Positions 1 through 9,854 of a stretch of 26,061 nucleotides of DNA are shown here, piece after piece. Within the stretch, counting starts at the first letter, position 1. Each line of letters begins with the position of its first letter. This stretch comes from JAWLBM01 sp041687675 (GTDB lineage: Bacteria > Pseudomonadota > Alphaproteobacteria > Rhizobiales > Pleomorphomonadaceae): NCBI GenBank assembly GCA_041687675.1, contig JAWLBM010000056.1, forward strand, positions 1 through 26,061, written 5' to 3'. The position numbers were made by a program, and so were the translations under genes. A model generated the notes under the pieces. That model saw nothing but the letters and a program-made list of their open reading frames with translations, had not been told where the DNA came from and did not search any database.

Positions 1-97
1 CCGCCAGGCCAGGCATCTCCATCCGACGAAAACGAAAGCGCTCGGGATGGTCCGATGACTTCGCACGATCCATCCTCGGCCAAATGCGATAGCCCTG
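1..97 (-). mobile_element. Probable insertion-sequence end (left copy of inverted repeat)
   Basis: These 97 bases are the exact reverse complement of 25963-26059, and identity stops abruptly at base 97, where the inward-facing edge reads CAGGG on the minus strand. A sharp shared edge in two unrelated upstream regions is what an insertion sequence produces. CAGGG ends are, to my knowledge, characteristic of the ISAs1 family, but no transposase is visible because the element runs out of the window. Read outward, the repeat is open for about 25 codons after an ATG, which could be the start of a transposase. The alternative is an assembly artefact joining the two contig ends. I am sure of the repeat and moderately sure of the IS reading. 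Confidence 0.6.
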
Positions 98-152
98 CGC
101 CGCGACGGCCGCGCACCTTGCCTTTGCGGCGGCGGCGGTCAACATATGCGCC

Positions 153-2837
<2,685 letters not shown>

Positions 2838-3033
2838 GGGCGGTGGCCGGGTCGGTCCGCAGGGCTCGGATATGCATTTCTCGAAATGTAATTATTGACG
2901 ATTATTACCGCAAGGGAGGTCGTTTTTCCGCATAACATGTCCATGGCCGCATCGCGGGGGCTTCCGGCCGCCCGGCGGTCCGTCCGGCTGCGCGCGGCGT
3001 CGGGCGGGGTTCGATGAGCAGCATGGACACGAC
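2838..3033 (+). promoter_or_regulatory. AT-rich upstream region of the cold-shock gene
   Basis: Within this 196-base gap, about 2877-2940 is an AT-rich island in otherwise very GC-rich DNA. ATTATT occurs at 2891-2896 and again at 2901-2906, exactly ten bases apart. Bases 2888-2908 form an imperfect dyad with GTAAT/ATTAC arms. A TTGACG at 2895-2900 could be a -35 element, but no good -10 lies at the right distance. If the promoter is here, the cold-shock mRNA has a leader of roughly 100 bases, as cspA-type genes often do. The exact promoter is not resolved. Confidence 0.35.
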
Positions 3034-3276
3034 ATGGAACAGATGATCGAGCAGGACGAAGAGCGGCAGACCGGGACGGTGAAGTTCTTCAACGAGATCA
3101 AGGGCTACGGGTTCATCATCCCCGATAGCGGCGGCAGCGACATCTTCGTGCACATCAGTGCCGTGCAGCGCTCCGGCCTGTCTTCCCTCGACAACGGCAT
3201 CCGCATCTCCTTCTCCACCGAGAAGGACAAGCGCGGCAAGGGCCCGAAGGCGATCCAGATCCGCGTCGAGCCGTGA
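3034..3276 (+). CDS. Cold-shock domain protein (CspA family)
   Basis: This is an 80-residue single cold-shock domain that binds single-stranded RNA and DNA. Members act as RNA chaperones or antiterminators in the cytoplasm. The RNP1 motif (KGYGFI) and RNP2 motif (DIFVHI) are intact, as are the opening TGTVKFFN strand and the hydrophobic pattern. A short acidic N-terminal tail of about 12 residues precedes the domain. The ribosome-binding site is weak; ATG at 3043 is an alternative start. It stands alone, with uvrB ending 196 bases upstream and a palindromic repeat region downstream. I cannot say which paralogue it is or whether it is truly cold-induced. Confidence 0.93.
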   Translation: MEQMIEQDEERQTGTVKFFNEIKGYGFIIPDSGGSDIFVHISAVQRSGLSSLDNGIRISFSTEKDKRGKGPKAIQIRVEP

Positions 3277-3308
3277 CCGTCGCGGGTGCGCCGGGTCGCG
3301 AGCGCGCG

Positions 3309-3324
3309 TCGCCGGAATGACGGC
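3309..3324. repeat. Solitary half of the palindromic repeat
   Basis: This short stretch, containing CGCCGGAATGACGGC, matches the closing half of the two larger palindromic elements that follow. It lies about 30 bases after the cold-shock gene's stop codon, without a partner arm. It looks like the remnant of a third element. Confidence 0.5.
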
Positions 3325-3354
3325 GCCGCGGGCGTCGGCGCGCATCGGTTCGCT

Positions 3355-3455
3355 CACCCTCGACGTCGTCCCGGCGAAAGCCGGAAGCCAGAAAACCTTC
3401 CCACATCAATGCATTGGCGACGCAACTGGATTCCGGCTCTCGCCGGAATGACGGC
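3355..3455. repeat. BIME/REP-like palindromic element, copy 1
   Basis: This 101-base element has inverted arms: 3367-3392 (around CCCGGCGAAAGCCGG) and 3425-3454 (around TTCCGGCTCTCGCCGGAA), with a variable spacer between them. Each arm is itself a small palindrome around CCGGCGAAAGCCGG. Similar GTCATCCCGGCGAAAGCCGGGATCC-type sequences are widespread intergenic repeats in proteobacteria. Together with copy 2 it lies between the convergent 3' ends of the cold-shock and DUF1499 genes, a typical position for such elements. Confidence 0.8.
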
Positions 3456-3585
3456 GGTGGGGGCGGGTGGGAGCGCACGGCCGGAATGGCGACGGTGAGG
3501 GGCGGAGCACGACTGTCGCCGACTGGCGGTTGCGGGGCTTTCGGGGGATCACGGCGGCCTGGGGTTCGGCACGGATCGGCCCACC

Positions 3586-3686
3586 CACCCTCGACGTCAT
3601 CCCGGCGAAAGCCGGGATCCAGAAAACCCAGCCACCTCAAGGCACTAGCGGCGCAACTGGATTCCGGCTTTCGCCGGAATGACGGC
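3586..3686. repeat. BIME/REP-like palindromic element, copy 2
   Basis: This second 101-base element has the same arms and the same length as copy 1, offset by exactly 231 bases. Similarity extends about 35-40 bases upstream of both elements, so part of the region appears to have been duplicated in tandem. The arms here are closer to a perfect inverted repeat than in copy 1. No protein-coding gene is supported anywhere in 3277-3723. Confidence 0.8.
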
Positions 3687-3723
3687 TGCGGAGCCCGGCG
3701 ACGGCGGCGGGGGCGTCGGCGCG

Positions 3724-4308
3724 TCAGCCTGCCTCAGGCCGCACCGTCTCGAAGCGCTTCGCCAGGCCGCGCTGGATGACCCTCAGCCGGCGCTCGTTGG
3801 CGCCGAGGTCGGCGTGGCCGATCCGGCTGCGCGAGTAGAGCCAGACCGCCGACAGGCCCGGCGCCTGCTCGCGCACCCGCACGGACACCGTATCGGGGAA
3901 CCGCAGCAGCGGCGTGCGCACCACGGCGCGGAAGGAGAGGTCGTCGGGGTTGTCCTCGACGAAGTCCGCCCCGGGCATCGACGCCACCGTCTCCCTCACC
4001 GCCGCGAGCAGCGTCGGGGCGTCGGTCGCATAGAGGGGAAGCCCGCGGTCGACGGCCGCCGCCTCGCAGGCGGCGTCGCCGACGGGGCAGAACAGCGCAT
4101 CGTTCACCTTGCCGGTCCGGGTCGGCTGCTCGAAGTCGTAGGGCCCGGTGTCCGCCGGGCCGACCAGATCCGTCCACACCGCATCGCGCCCGTAGGCGAC
4201 GAAGCCGATCCCCGCGGCGCCGATCAGCGCCGCAATCGCGAGAAGTATCGCCATCAGGAACCTGAAGGGGCTCATGTGCCGCTCGGCCGCCCGGGGTGCA
4301 TCGGCCAT
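3724..4308 (-). CDS. DUF1499 domain membrane-anchored protein
   Basis: This 194-residue protein has one N-terminal membrane segment (about residues 16-40) followed by a soluble domain. The PGADFVEDNPDDLSFRAVVRTPLLRFPDTVSVRV pattern region matches my recollection of the DUF1499 family, whose function is unknown. The start at 4308 is three bases after the stop of the sugar dehydrogenase gene, with GAGG too close to it. A start at 4275 (MSPFRF) is the alternative and would put the membrane segment right at the N-terminus. It is probably co-transcribed with the upstream dehydrogenase. Confidence 0.8.
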   Translation of the reverse strand: MADAPRAAERHMSPFRFLMAILLAIAALIGAAGIGFVAYGRDAVWTDLVGPADTGPYDFEQPTRTGKVNDALFCPVGDAACEAAAVDRGLPLYATDAPTLLAAVRETVASMPGADFVEDNPDDLSFRAVVRTPLLRFPDTVSVRVREQAPGLSAVWLYSRSRIGHADLGANERRLRVIQRGLAKRFETVRPEAG

Positions 4309-4311
4309 GCC

Positions 4312-5481
4312 TCAGCTCTGCTCCGCCGGGGCGACCCGGACGAGACTGCCGTCCGGCTCGTCTGTGAGCAGCCAGAGGGCGCCGTCCGGCCCCTGGCGCA
4401 CGTCCCGGACCCGGCCGAGGGCGCCCTCGAACAGCCGCTCCTCGCCGACGATACGGCGCTCGTCGTCGAGGTCGAGGCGCACCAGCATCTGGCCGCGCAG
4501 CGCGCCGACGAAGAGGTCGCCCTGCCAGGCGGGCACCAGGTCCCCGGTGTAGAAGGCGAGACCGGAGGGCGCGATGGACGGATCCCAGTGGTGGTGCGGC
4601 TGCGCCATGCCGGGCGCCTCGGTGCCGATGCCGATCGTCGCGCCGGAGTAGTCGACGCCGTAGGTGATGACCGGCCAGCCGTGGTTGACCCCCGGCTTCG
4701 GGATGTTGATCTCGTCGCCGCCGCGGGCGCCGTGCTCCACCGTCCAGAGTTCGCCGGTGTCCGGGTGCAGCGTGGCGCCCTGCGGGTTGCGATGGCCGTA
4801 GCTCCAGATCTCCGGCCGGGCGTTCGGCTGGCCGACGAAGGGGTTGTCGGCGGGGACCGAGCCGTCGGGGTCGATCCGCACCACCTTGCCCATGTGGGTG
4901 GAGAGGTCCTGGGCCAGCGGCTTCTGGCCCCGCTCGCCGAGGGTGACGAAAAGCGTGCCGTCGCGGCCGACCACGATCCGCGAGCCGAAGTGGACACCGC
5001 CGCCGAGCTTCGGCTGCTGGCGGAAGATCACCTCAACGTCCTCGAGCCGTCCGCCGTCGCCTTCGCGGACGAGCCGCCCGCGGGCGACCGCAGTGCCGGC
5101 CCCGCCCTCGCCCGGCTCCGAGTAGGAAAGGAACACCTCGCCGTTCTCGGCGAAGTCCGGCCCGACGGCGACATCGAGGAGCCCGCCCTGCCCGCGCGCC
5201 CAAACGCGCGGCACCCCGCTGACGGGTTCCGCGACGAGGCTGCCGTCGGAGACGAGCCTCAACCGACCGGGCCGCTCGGTGACGAGCATGTCGCCGTCCG
5301 GAAGGAACGCCAGTCCCCAGGGATGCTCGAGCCCGGTGACCACGGGCTCCGCCGCGATGGTCAGGCCAGCGGCGGTCTCGGCCTCGACGGGACCGGCCCG
5401 GGCGCAACTGGCGGCGACGAGGGTCGCGGACAGAAGGGCGGCGATGGACGCGGCGCGGGCGACACCCTGTCGAGAACGCAT
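4312..5481 (-). CDS. PQQ-dependent sugar dehydrogenase (YliI/Asd-like, secreted)
   Basis: This is a six-bladed beta-propeller of the soluble glucose/sorbosone dehydrogenase family, which uses pyrroloquinoline quinone to oxidise aldose sugars in the periplasm. The roughly 389-residue protein starts with a secretion signal (basic MRSRQG, then an alanine/leucine-rich core to about residue 27). A cysteine near its end makes a lipoprotein possible, though the lipobox is weak. Family hallmarks are HPWGLAFLPDG, GGGVHFGSRI, SYGHRNPQG, EHGARGGDEIN and NHGWPVI. The start at 5481 is preceded by GGAGG at good spacing; the reading frame remains open far upstream but that part is non-coding. The true substrate is unknown, and some family members act on oligosaccharides. 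Confidence 0.88.
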   Translation of the reverse strand: MRSRQGVARAASIAALLSATLVAASCARAGPVEAETAAGLTIAAEPVVTGLEHPWGLAFLPDGDMLVTERPGRLRLVSDGSLVAEPVSGVPRVWARGQGGLLDVAVGPDFAENGEVFLSYSEPGEGGAGTAVARGRLVREGDGGRLEDVEVIFRQQPKLGGGVHFGSRIVVGRDGTLFVTLGERGQKPLAQDLSTHMGKVVRIDPDGSVPADNPFVGQPNARPEIWSYGHRNPQGATLHPDTGELWTVEHGARGGDEINIPKPGVNHGWPVITYGVDYSGATIGIGTEAPGMAQPHHHWDPSIAPSGLAFYTGDLVPAWQGDLFVGALRGQMLVRLDLDDERRIVGEERLFEGALGRVRDVRQGPDGALWLLTDEPDGSLVRVAPAEQS

Positions 5482-5510
5482 GAAGGCCTCCGGCTTGGTC
5501 TCGACACCCG

Positions 5511-5538
5511 AGATAAGCGCGGAGACCTCGGACGGCAA
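5511..5538 (-). promoter_or_regulatory. Candidate promoter of the sugar dehydrogenase gene
   Basis: On the minus strand, TTGCCG (5538-5533) and TTATCT (5516-5511) are separated by 16 bases, about 30 bases before the start codon at 5481. This is a reasonable sigma-70-type match in a GC-rich context. It may supply transcription additional to read-through from the membrane-protein gene upstream. Confidence 0.35.
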
Positions 5539-5558
5539 CGCCGACCTTGCGACCTGCG

Positions 5559-5990
5559 TCAATCGCGCACCCTGCGCCTCGGCGCTTCGACCGGGGCCAG
5601 CGAGCGGCCGAGCGCGCGCCAGGCGGTGCGGGTGGCGACCGCTGCGGCGATGAACAGCGCGCCGACGAGGATCATCGCCAGGCTCCGGTGCGGCGGCGCT
5701 CCGGCGGACACCACCTGGTAGACGGCATCCCGGGTCGGCGCCCCGGCGTAGAGCACGGCGGAGGTGAAGGCGTCGGCTCCACTGGCGGCGGAGGCGACCC
5801 TGATGCCCTCGACGACCGGCGCCGCGGCCGCACCTGCCACGGTCATCGCCGCCGCGGCGATGATGGCGATGACCACCGCGAGCGCCGCGGCGATCGCGAC
5901 AAGCATGGTCGAGCCGCCGCCGCGCGGCGCCTCCCCCTCTCCTGCCGCCGGAAGGGTCGCGAGTTCGTCGTTCAGCCGAATGTCCGTCAT
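5559..5990 (-). CDS. Small two-helix membrane protein of unknown function
   Basis: I do not recognise this family. From the ATG at 5990 the product is 143 residues: a short acidic cytoplasmic head, a strong alanine/isoleucine membrane segment (about 29-57), a small loop domain containing a VYQVVSAGAPP stretch, and a second membrane segment (about 104-124) followed by a basic tail. The upstream GTG at 6002 would lie inside the ribosome-binding site AAGGTGGG, so the ATG is preferred. It is in the same direction as the dehydrogenase, 77 bases upstream of it. Confidence 0.65.
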   Translation of the reverse strand: MTDIRLNDELATLPAAGEGEAPRGGGSTMLVAIAAALAVVIAIIAAAAMTVAGAAAAPVVEGIRVASAASGADAFTSAVLYAGAPTRDAVYQVVSAGAPPHRSLAMILVGALFIAAAVATRTAWRALGRSLAPVEAPRRRVRD

Positions 5991-6152
5991 GATGCCGCCC
6001 ACCTTGACCCAAGGCCCGCGCCCGCGCGGGCAAGCCGTTCCACCGGTTGCGCCGGGCGCCGACGACCGGCGTCCGTTCCGACGCTGGTATTGGGCCTGCG
6101 GATTTGGTCGGGGGCGGGCCGCAATTGCGGGTGCCAGCCGGATTTCGTGTGG

Positions 6153-6181
6153 CGAATTCGTGGCACGTTAACCGGTGTCAA
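6153..6181 (-). promoter_or_regulatory. Candidate promoter of the small membrane-protein gene
   Basis: On the minus strand there is a consensus TTGACA (6181-6176) after a T-rich stretch, followed 17 bases later by AATTCG (6158-6153), a poor -10. It would give a leader of about 150 bases before 5990. The rest of 5991-6226 shows no gene or repeat. Confidence 0.3.
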
Positions 6182-6226
6182 GAAAAACTTGCCGGAGCGT
6201 CCCGGATCGCCACTCCCGGAACGGAA

Positions 6227-6260
6227 CGGGGCCCGGCGAGAGGGCATGCGCCGGGCCCCG
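6227..6260 (-). terminator. Strong 12-bp hairpin after aatA
   Basis: A perfect inverted repeat pairs 6227-6238 with 6249-6260, with a ten-base loop. It lies 28 bases past the aatA stop in the direction of transcription. It lacks a clean T run (TTCCGTT follows), so termination efficiency is uncertain. Confidence 0.6.
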
Positions 6261-6288
6261 TCCAAACCCCAGCCGGGGAGGTGATTCG

Positions 6289-7491
6289 TCAGTCGAGCGA
6301 CCCGCAGAAGCGCTGGATCCGCTCGCAGGCGGCCTCGAGCTCCCCGGTGGAGGTCGCATAGGAGATGCGGAAGTTGGGGCCGAGGCCGAAGGCCGAGCCC
6401 TGCACCACCGCGACGCCCTCGTGCTCGAGCAGCTCGGTCACGAAGTCCTCGTCGGTCTCGATCACCTTGCCCGAGGGCGAGCGCTTGCCGATGGCGCCGG
6501 AGCAGGAGGGATAGACGTAGAAGGCGCCCTCCGGCGTCGGGCAGGCGAGGCCCCTCGCCTGGTTCAGCATGGAGACGACGAGGTCGCGGCGCTCCTTGAA
6601 CGCCTTGTTGTTGCGCGCGATGAAGTCCTGCGGGCCGTTCAGCGCCTCGACCGCGGCCCACTGCGAGATGGTGCAGGGATTGGAGGTCGACTGCGACTGG
6701 ATGTTGGCGATCGCCTTGATCAGTTGCGCCGGGCCGCCGGCGTAGCCGATGCGCCAGCCGGTCATGCAGTAGGCCTTGGACACGCCGTTGACCGTGAGCG
6801 TGCGCGTCTTCAGCGCCGGCTCCACCTGGGCGAGCGTGGTGAACGCGAAGTCGTCGTAGACGAGGTGCTCGTACATGTCGTCGGTCATCGTCCAGACGTG
6901 CGGATGATTCATCAGCACGTCGGCGATGGCGCGGATCTCGTCGCGGCTGTAGGCCGCGCCGGAGGGGTTCGAGGGCGAGTTGAAGATGAACCACTTGGTC
7001 TTCTCGGTGATCGCCCGCTCGAGCGCCTCCGCCGTCACCTTGAAGCCGGTCTCGATCGAGGCGTCGACGAAGGTCGGCGTGGCGCCGGCGAGCAGCACCA
7101 TGTCCGGGTAGCTCACCCAGTAGGGCGCCGGGATCAGCACCTCGTCGCCGGGGTTCAGCGTCGCCATCAGCGCGTTGTAGAGCACCTGCTTGCCGCCGGT
7201 GCCGACGGTGATCTCGGCGGGCGTGTAGGACAGGCCGTTCTCCCGCTCGAACTTGGCGACGATCGCCGCCTTCAGCTCCGGGATGCCGTCGACGGCGGTG
7301 TACTTGGTCTTGCCCTCGCGGATGGCGCGGATCGCGGCGTCCTTGATGTTGTCCGGGGTGTCGAAGTCCGGCTCGCCGGCGCCGAGGCCGATGACGTCGC
7401 GGCCGGCAGCCTTGAGCTCCCGGGCCTTGTTGGTGACCGCGATGGTCGCGGAGGGCTTCACGCGGGAAAGGGACTGGGCGAGAAAGGACAT
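6289..7491 (-). CDS. aatA: Aspartate aminotransferase (class I, PLP-dependent)
   Basis: This enzyme interconverts aspartate and 2-oxoglutarate with oxaloacetate and glutamate. Members of this Ib subgroup often also accept aromatic amino acids or prephenate. At 400 residues the length is usual. Visible motifs are the substrate loop GAGEPDFDTP, the FNSPSNPSG motif, and NGVSKAYCMTGWRIGYAGG with the PLP-binding lysine at about residue 239 and the phosphate-contacting arginine after it. The C-terminal FRISYA supplies the substrate arginine. A GGAG ribosome-binding site precedes the start. The gene appears monocistronic, with a strong hairpin after its stop. Confidence 0.93.
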   Translation of the reverse strand: MSFLAQSLSRVKPSATIAVTNKARELKAAGRDVIGLGAGEPDFDTPDNIKDAAIRAIREGKTKYTAVDGIPELKAAIVAKFERENGLSYTPAEITVGTGGKQVLYNALMATLNPGDEVLIPAPYWVSYPDMVLLAGATPTFVDASIETGFKVTAEALERAITEKTKWFIFNSPSNPSGAAYSRDEIRAIADVLMNHPHVWTMTDDMYEHLVYDDFAFTTLAQVEPALKTRTLTVNGVSKAYCMTGWRIGYAGGPAQLIKAIANIQSQSTSNPCTISQWAAVEALNGPQDFIARNNKAFKERRDLVVSMLNQARGLACPTPEGAFYVYPSCSGAIGKRSPSGKVIETDEDFVTELLEHEGVAVVQGSAFGLGPNFRISYATSTGELEAACERIQRFCGSLD

Positions 7492-7588
7492 GGCTCGTCT
7501 CCGAACGCGGATCCGCCGGGTCTGGCAGGCGGCGGAAGCGGCCGGACCCTATTGCGGCGCTCCCGCAGGCGCAAGGGTCGAGGCGGCC

Positions 7589-8770
7589 TCAGGCGGCCTT
7601 CCGCGACGATTGGATGACCGCCACGCCCTCGCCGTCCGCCGCGCGGGCCGCGCGGGCGGCGAGGCCCACCAGGAAGACGGCCGAGCCCAGCATCAGGAAG
7701 GCGGCTCCGAGGCCGAGGTGCTCGCCGATGAAGCCGATCGCCGGCGGCCCGGCGAGGAGGCCGAAGTAGCCGGTCGTCGCCACCGCGGCGACCCCGGTCG
7801 CCGGCGACTGTCCCGGGGTCTTCCCCGCCGCCGAGAACAGCACCGGGACGACGTTGGAGAGCCCCAGCCCGGCGACCGCCAGGCCCGCCACCACCACCGG
7901 CACCACGCCCGAGCCGGCGCCGGCGAGGATCGCGGCCGCGGCCGACAGCGCCCCGGCGCGGACCAGCCAGACGGCGCTGGTGCGCGCCCGGATCGCATCG
8001 CCGGCGAAGCGGCCGATCGCCATGCCGCCGGCGAAGGCGGCGTAGCCGGCGGCGGCGAGGCCGGGGCCGGCGCCGAGGTCCTCGCCGAGCCAGACCGCCG
8101 ACCAGTCGATCATCGCGCCCTCGGTCATGAAGACGGTGAAGGTGAGCAGCCCGATCAGCGCCACGCTGCGCGTCGGCAGGGCGAAGGCCGCGCCCGGCTC
8201 GGCCCGGTCGACCCCGGAGGGCAGCAGCCGCGGCAGCATCGCCGCGAGCAGGACGAGGCTTGCCACGAAGACGACCGCCAGGTGGACCGTCGGCGGGAAG
8301 GTGGAGAGCAGCACCCCGCCCCCGGCCGCGGCGACGAAGCCGCCGACCGAGAACATCGCGTGCAGCGACGACATCACCGGCCGCCCGAGCCGGCGCTCCA
8401 CCTCGACCGCATGCGCGTTCATGCCGACGTCGGAGAGCCCGGTCCCGGCGCCGAAGGCGGCGGCGGCGGCGAGCAGGGTCGTCCAGTCCGGCGCCAGCGC
8501 CACCACCGGCAGCGACACCACCTGCAGGAGGATCGTCCAGCGGGCGACGGGCGCGCTGCCCAGCCGGGCGATGAGGAGCCCGGAGAAGGGCATCGCCACC
8601 GCCGCGCCGATCGCCATCACCAAGAGCGCGAGGCCGAGGTCCGTCTCCGTGAGGCCGAGCCGGGCCTTTACAAGCGGCACGTGCGGCGCCCACGCGCCCA
8701 GCTGGAAGCCGTTGGCGAGGAAGATCGAGGCGACGGCCCAGCGGGCGCGGACGGCGGAACGGTCGGTCAT
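7589..8770 (-). CDS. MFS transporter (YbjJ-like)
   Basis: This 393-residue integral membrane protein has about twelve hydrophobic segments and glycine-rich turns such as GFQLGAWAPHVPLVKARLG near the N-terminus and GLGLSNVVPVLFSAAGKTPG in the second half. That pattern fits the YbjJ/FucP-like branch of the major facilitator superfamily; substrates of this branch are mostly unknown. The start lies 12 bases after the stop of the DeoR-type regulator, so the two are almost certainly co-transcribed and the regulator probably controls the transporter. DeoR regulators commonly sense phosphorylated sugars, which hints at a carbohydrate-related substrate, but this is inference. Confidence 0.85.
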   Translation of the reverse strand: MTDRSAVRARWAVASIFLANGFQLGAWAPHVPLVKARLGLTETDLGLALLVMAIGAAVAMPFSGLLIARLGSAPVARWTILLQVVSLPVVALAPDWTTLLAAAAAFGAGTGLSDVGMNAHAVEVERRLGRPVMSSLHAMFSVGGFVAAAGGGVLLSTFPPTVHLAVVFVASLVLLAAMLPRLLPSGVDRAEPGAAFALPTRSVALIGLLTFTVFMTEGAMIDWSAVWLGEDLGAGPGLAAAGYAAFAGGMAIGRFAGDAIRARTSAVWLVRAGALSAAAAILAGAGSGVVPVVVAGLAVAGLGLSNVVPVLFSAAGKTPGQSPATGVAAVATTGYFGLLAGPPAIGFIGEHLGLGAAFLMLGSAVFLVGLAARAARAADGEGVAVIQSSRKAA

Positions 8771-8782
8771 GGCGGATCCGGT

Positions 8783-9565
8783 TCAGGCGGTGACGATGTC
8801 GATGCCGAGGGCGGCGAGGTCGGCGACGGCGTCGGGCGCCGCCCCGGCCGCGGTCACCAGCCGGCCGACGGCGGAGGCGGGCGCGACGTGGAAGCGAGAG
8901 GCGGCGCCGAGCTTGTCGGGGGTGGCGACGGCGACCACCTCGCTGGCGGCGCCGATCATCGCGCGCTTCACCAGCGCCTCCTCGTATCCGGCCGCGGTGA
9001 CGCCGGCGCGGGCGTCGAGGCTGCAGAGGCCGACGAGGCAGAGGTCGGCGCGCACCGCCCCGACCGCCTCGACCGCCGCGGCGCCGACCACGGTTCGGCT
9101 GGCCCTGTCGAAGCTGCCGCCGATCACGATCACCTCCACCGACGGCCGGTCCGCCAGCGCGTCGGCCACGGGGATCGAGGTGGTGACGATCACGCAGCGG
9201 CGGTCCGCCGGGAGTGCGCGGACGGTGGCGAGCGTGGTGGTGCCGCCGTCGACGAGGACGGTCATGCCGTCGCGGACGAAGCCGGCGGCGACGGCCGCGA
9301 TCCGCGACTTGGCGCCCGCCTGCTGGGCGCCGCGCGCCTCGAAGGCGGCGGGCTCCGACGCGGCCGGCAGCACCGCGCCGTGGACGCGGCGGATGCGGCC
9401 GGCGGCCGCGAGCGCGCGCAGGTCGCGGCGGATCGAATCCTCCGAGGTGGAGAAGCACCGGGCGAGGTCCGCCACCGCAAGCCGGCGGCGCTCGGCGAGC
9501 AGGGCGAGGATGCGGTCCTGCCGTTCCTCCGGCGAGAGCGCGGCGTCCACGACGACGTCGGACAT
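8783..9565 (-). CDS. DeoR/GlpR-family transcriptional regulator
   Basis: This is a 260-residue repressor-type protein. An N-terminal helix-turn-helix (about residues 10-60, with DLARCFSTSEDSIRRDLRAL as its core) is followed by the DeoR sensor domain, recognised by VDGGTTTLATVRAL and the VIGGSFDRASRTVVG region. The start at 9565 is chosen because GGAG lies seven bases upstream; an in-frame ATG at 9622 would sit inside the promoter. It is the first gene of an operon with the MFS transporter. Three perfectly phased CGTGCA repeats between its -10 and -35 elements suggest autoregulation. The effector is unknown. Confidence 0.9.
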   Translation of the reverse strand: MSDVVVDAALSPEERQDRILALLAERRRLAVADLARCFSTSEDSIRRDLRALAAAGRIRRVHGAVLPAASEPAAFEARGAQQAGAKSRIAAVAAGFVRDGMTVLVDGGTTTLATVRALPADRRCVIVTTSIPVADALADRPSVEVIVIGGSFDRASRTVVGAAAVEAVGAVRADLCLVGLCSLDARAGVTAAGYEEALVKRAMIGAASEVVAVATPDKLGAASRFHVAPASAVGRLVTAAGAAPDAVADLAALGIDIVTA

Positions 9566-9581
9566 GGGAAGGCTCCATGAC

Positions 9582-9622
9582 TGTGCGGCAACGTGCATAA
9601 TCGTGCAGATGCGTGCAGTCAA
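9582..9622 (-). promoter_or_regulatory. Promoter and phased-repeat operator of the deoR-MFS operon
   Basis: On the minus strand TTGACT (9622-9617) and TATGCA (9599-9594) are 17 bases apart, a good sigma-70 promoter. On the plus strand CGTGCA occurs at 9592-9597, 9602-9607 and 9612-9617, exactly ten bases apart, with a degenerate TGTGCG at 9582-9587 continuing the phase. The repeats fill the promoter core. Several DeoR-family repressors bind direct repeats on one face of the helix, so this is the likely operator. Confidence 0.65.
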
Positions 9623-9776
9623 GGCCCGAGGGCCTGGACTCCTGCGTTCGCGGGGTGACGGCGAGGCGAGGTGAACGGCAAGGCCCGGGACGGCGCGGCG
9701 GAACGGATCCTCCCCGACGGGACCGGGCGGCGACAGTTACCCCGCCCGCTCACGCCGCCCCTGACGGGATCGTGTC

Positions 9777-9804
9777 TTGCGCGGCGGCGCGCCGCTCCTA
9801 ATGT
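9777..9804 (+). promoter_or_regulatory. Candidate promoter of msrP
   Basis: TTGCGC (9777-9782) and TAATGT (9799-9804) are separated by 16 bases, about 50 bases before the msrP start. The spacer contains a 12-base perfect palindrome (9784-9795), whose role is unknown. The intergenic stretch from 9623 to 9776 shows nothing else I can name. Confidence 0.5.
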
Positions 9805-9854
9805 TTGGTCAGGATGCGACGAGGAGCGGGGACGTCCCCGCCGGGAGACGTGAC

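Noticed and set aside
3355..3686. A CRISPR array
   Set aside because: There are only two units, internally palindromic and 231 bases apart, with no regular short spacers and no cas genes.
3679..5721. A 680-codon open frame on the plus strand
   Set aside because: It lies antisense to the DUF1499 and sugar dehydrogenase genes, whose products show clear family motifs.
5482..6033. Upstream extension of the sugar dehydrogenase
   Set aside because: The signal peptide and GGAGG fix the start at 5481, and the extension covers the small membrane-protein gene.
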